From Saitoella complicata NRRL Y-17804 (Eukaryota; Ascomycota; Saitoellomycetes; Saitoellales; Saitoellaceae), in NCBI RefSeq assembly GCF_001661265.1, contig NW_017567023.1, positions 109,888 to 173,887 on the forward strand: 64,000 bases of DNA. The letters run 5' to 3'. Both the position numbers and the translations under genes were made by a program. The notes below the pieces were generated by a model. The model did not search any database and was not told where the DNA came from. It saw only the letters and a list, made by a program, of their open reading frames with translations. Shown here piece after piece: positions 62,537 through 64,000 of the stretch (the stretch's first letter is position 1; every line of letters begins with the position of its first letter).

Positions 62537-64000
62537 ACGTGGAAGTATTAGTTACATTATACCCTGGATACCGAAAGAACACCCCGAAATGACATAAGGT
62601 TCAAGCAGTGGTTACAGATGAGTGCCGTGAAAATGTAGTGGTTCATTGCGCCCTCAATTAGATATGAATGCAAGCGCTATGGCTGGGGATAAATGTACAG
62701 CAGGCCAGCTTCCGCCTGAGCAGACGCTACCAGTGGATTGGGATGAGATGGTTATGTTAAGCACTTCAAAGACCCTCTGAAAGGGAAAGTACGGCTGTGC
62801 ACAGTCTTATTATTACCCTGAGCGGAAACCATGAATCTCAGGGTAGTAAGAAAAGGTGAAAGTAAAGGCAACGAGTCCCGCTGTGGACGAGTTTGGGATT
62901 CTTTGACAGGATGAGGATGTTGCCCTCATTGACCTCTACACGGCGGTACTCGCTTTACAGCCTTTATACAGAATTTGGAGGAGCTGTGAACGAGAATGTC
63001 ATTTCGTCGCTCGAAGGTCCCGAAGTGCGTCGGACGGAAATCGAGATAACTCGTCCCATACACAGGGAGAAGGAGCGGAGTGAGTTGTATCACTATCACA
63101 GGGTCTCGAGATACCTGCTATTGTCATTGGGGACCGAGGCGATGAAAGGGGGCGAAGATCACAGGAGGGGGTCCTTCGAAGGTGGGTTCCCCGCGCTGGC
63201 TTGAAAAACGGACCAGTTGATCTCACCCAGAAGACGCCGCGACAGAGCGTAGACTTTTGCAGGATATAAAAGGAGGGCAGTAAAGAGTGTATGCCCAGTC
63301 TCAGACCGGTGCGGCGTTTGAGGCCGGCTCGATAAGCAGAGAACGGCTGGCGTCCCACGCGGGAGAGGAGAATGATGAAAACCACGAATGCCCGCTCTTG
63401 ACCACTGAGTAAGCTTCCGAAATGTGACAGTCCACTCCAGAAATACGTAAATGTGCTCGCCACGCAAGACGGGGCATTCCAAACACTGTATGTTAAGAGA
63501 TTGTACCCCGGGGGTGCCCCGCGGCGCCTCGACGACATGGTCTGAAATCGATCCGCTTACGCTGAATATTTCAGTAACTGGTTTTCTTTTTGTTAGTAAT
63601 GATTTGGCGTTCGCAAACAGAATTTCACGGTCGATCATTTGTGCTACAACAATGTAGTGCGAGGCCCCCGGGGGACTAGTAGGAAAGGGAGCAGCGTAAG
63701 GGTAGCAATGTGGGGGGTGGTTGATCCATCCTAAATGTTGCGCACGACGGCCGTCCGACGGCCTATAAGCGGCCCAAAAGCGCCACCTTTGCCATCTGGA
63801 TGCAGACGGACCGATCCATCCGACGATGGCCACTTGACTCTGTTGGTCATGGGGCCCCCNGCTGTTGGAGAAGAAACCGGAGATCCAAATCTGTTGGTTG
63901 TTCATCCTGAGCGTGTCGGCCTGGGCACGGGGAGCCTAAGTTATGACATTGCACACTTCCTCAGGGTAACTTGAATGCGACCGCGCGTTCACCCCCGTTT
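62537..64000. other. Terminal region without a supported gene
   Basis: 1.46 kb, with one undetermined base at 63860 inside a C/G run. Open frames on both strands (largest minus 63159-63905) have no recognisable content. CCCCGGGGG palindromes at about 63509 and 63666 bracket about 160 bp but are too short to define an element. Confidence 0.35.

Noticed and set aside
63509-63680. CCCCGGGGG motifs as terminal inverted repeats of a small element
   Set aside because: The motifs are self-palindromic, so their inverted match carries no information, and flanking similarity is absent.
63159-63905. 248-codon minus-strand frame at the window end
   Set aside because: Contains the undetermined base, has no recognisable motif and no gene-like codon bias.

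Overview
This window is nuclear DNA of a filamentous fungus (subkingdom Dikarya). Most introns are 48-70 nt, GT-AG, some with visible CTAAY/TACTAAC branch sites. Genes are dense on both strands, and I see standard fungal orthologues: CK2 beta, Rpn13, eL6, Vps9, a PTR2 peptide carrier, Sfh1/SNF5 and Aim6. I leave the class open because the signals disagree. The laccase ends in the DSGL tail typical of ascomycete laccases. The membrane-anchored GH16 protein and the Plavaka-type transposase are commonest in basidiomycetes. About half of the genes have no intron or one.

Layout. 1-8.8 kb: a GT2 polysaccharide-synthase-like membrane enzyme running off the left edge, a GH16 glucanase, a short SDR lacking its catalytic residues, and an allantoate-permease-type MFS carrier. 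9-18.3 kb: a possible small basic protein, an ASNSD1-type asparagine synthetase homologue, a Vps9 Rab5 exchange factor with a CUE tail, an Aim6-like phosphodiesterase and a PTR2 peptide transporter. 19.5-25.7 kb: ribosomal protein eL6, an ascomycete-type laccase with a reading-frame problem in its second exon, and SNF5/Sfh1 with a C-terminal GATA finger. 26-31.7 kb: one 1,901-residue lysine/glutamate-rich low-complexity protein of unknown function. 31.9-45.9 kb: a compact block with a membrane-anchored glutaredoxin, a JmjC/cupin oxygenase, a probable intronic box C/D snoRNA, CK2 beta, an MBD4-like DNA glycosylase, Rpn13, an alpha/beta hydrolase, an RNase H1 N-terminal-domain protein and a conserved fungal TPR-like protein.

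45.9-56.2 kb is a gene-poor, AT-richer repeat island. It holds a 5'-truncated Plavaka/Tnp2 transposase with short imperfect terminal inverted repeats, a subterminal 16-bp repeat array, a pair of 187-bp direct repeats about 4.1 kb apart that bracket the transposase, and hairpin/terminal remnants of other elements. 56.2-62.5 kb returns to genes: a MATE exporter, a Yap/Pap1-like bZIP factor with two GC-AG introns, and a secreted agmatinase-family ureohydrolase divergent from a GABA/amino-acid permease. The last 1.5 kb, which contains one undetermined base, shows no gene I can support.

Genes that may work together: the ureohydrolase and permease share a 441-bp promoter with a GATAAG site and could form a guanidino/GABA nitrogen-scavenging pair. 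Several carriers (MFS, PTR2, permease) are spread through the window. Compact divergent promoters of 226-237 bp join the lysine-rich gene with the glutaredoxin and the RNase H1-N gene with the TPR gene. I found no clear new multi-gene system. The most interesting leads are the laccase frame break, the catalytically empty SDR, the RNase H1-N fusion protein, the snoRNA-bearing intron, the double GC-AG bZIP gene and the bracketed Plavaka remnant.
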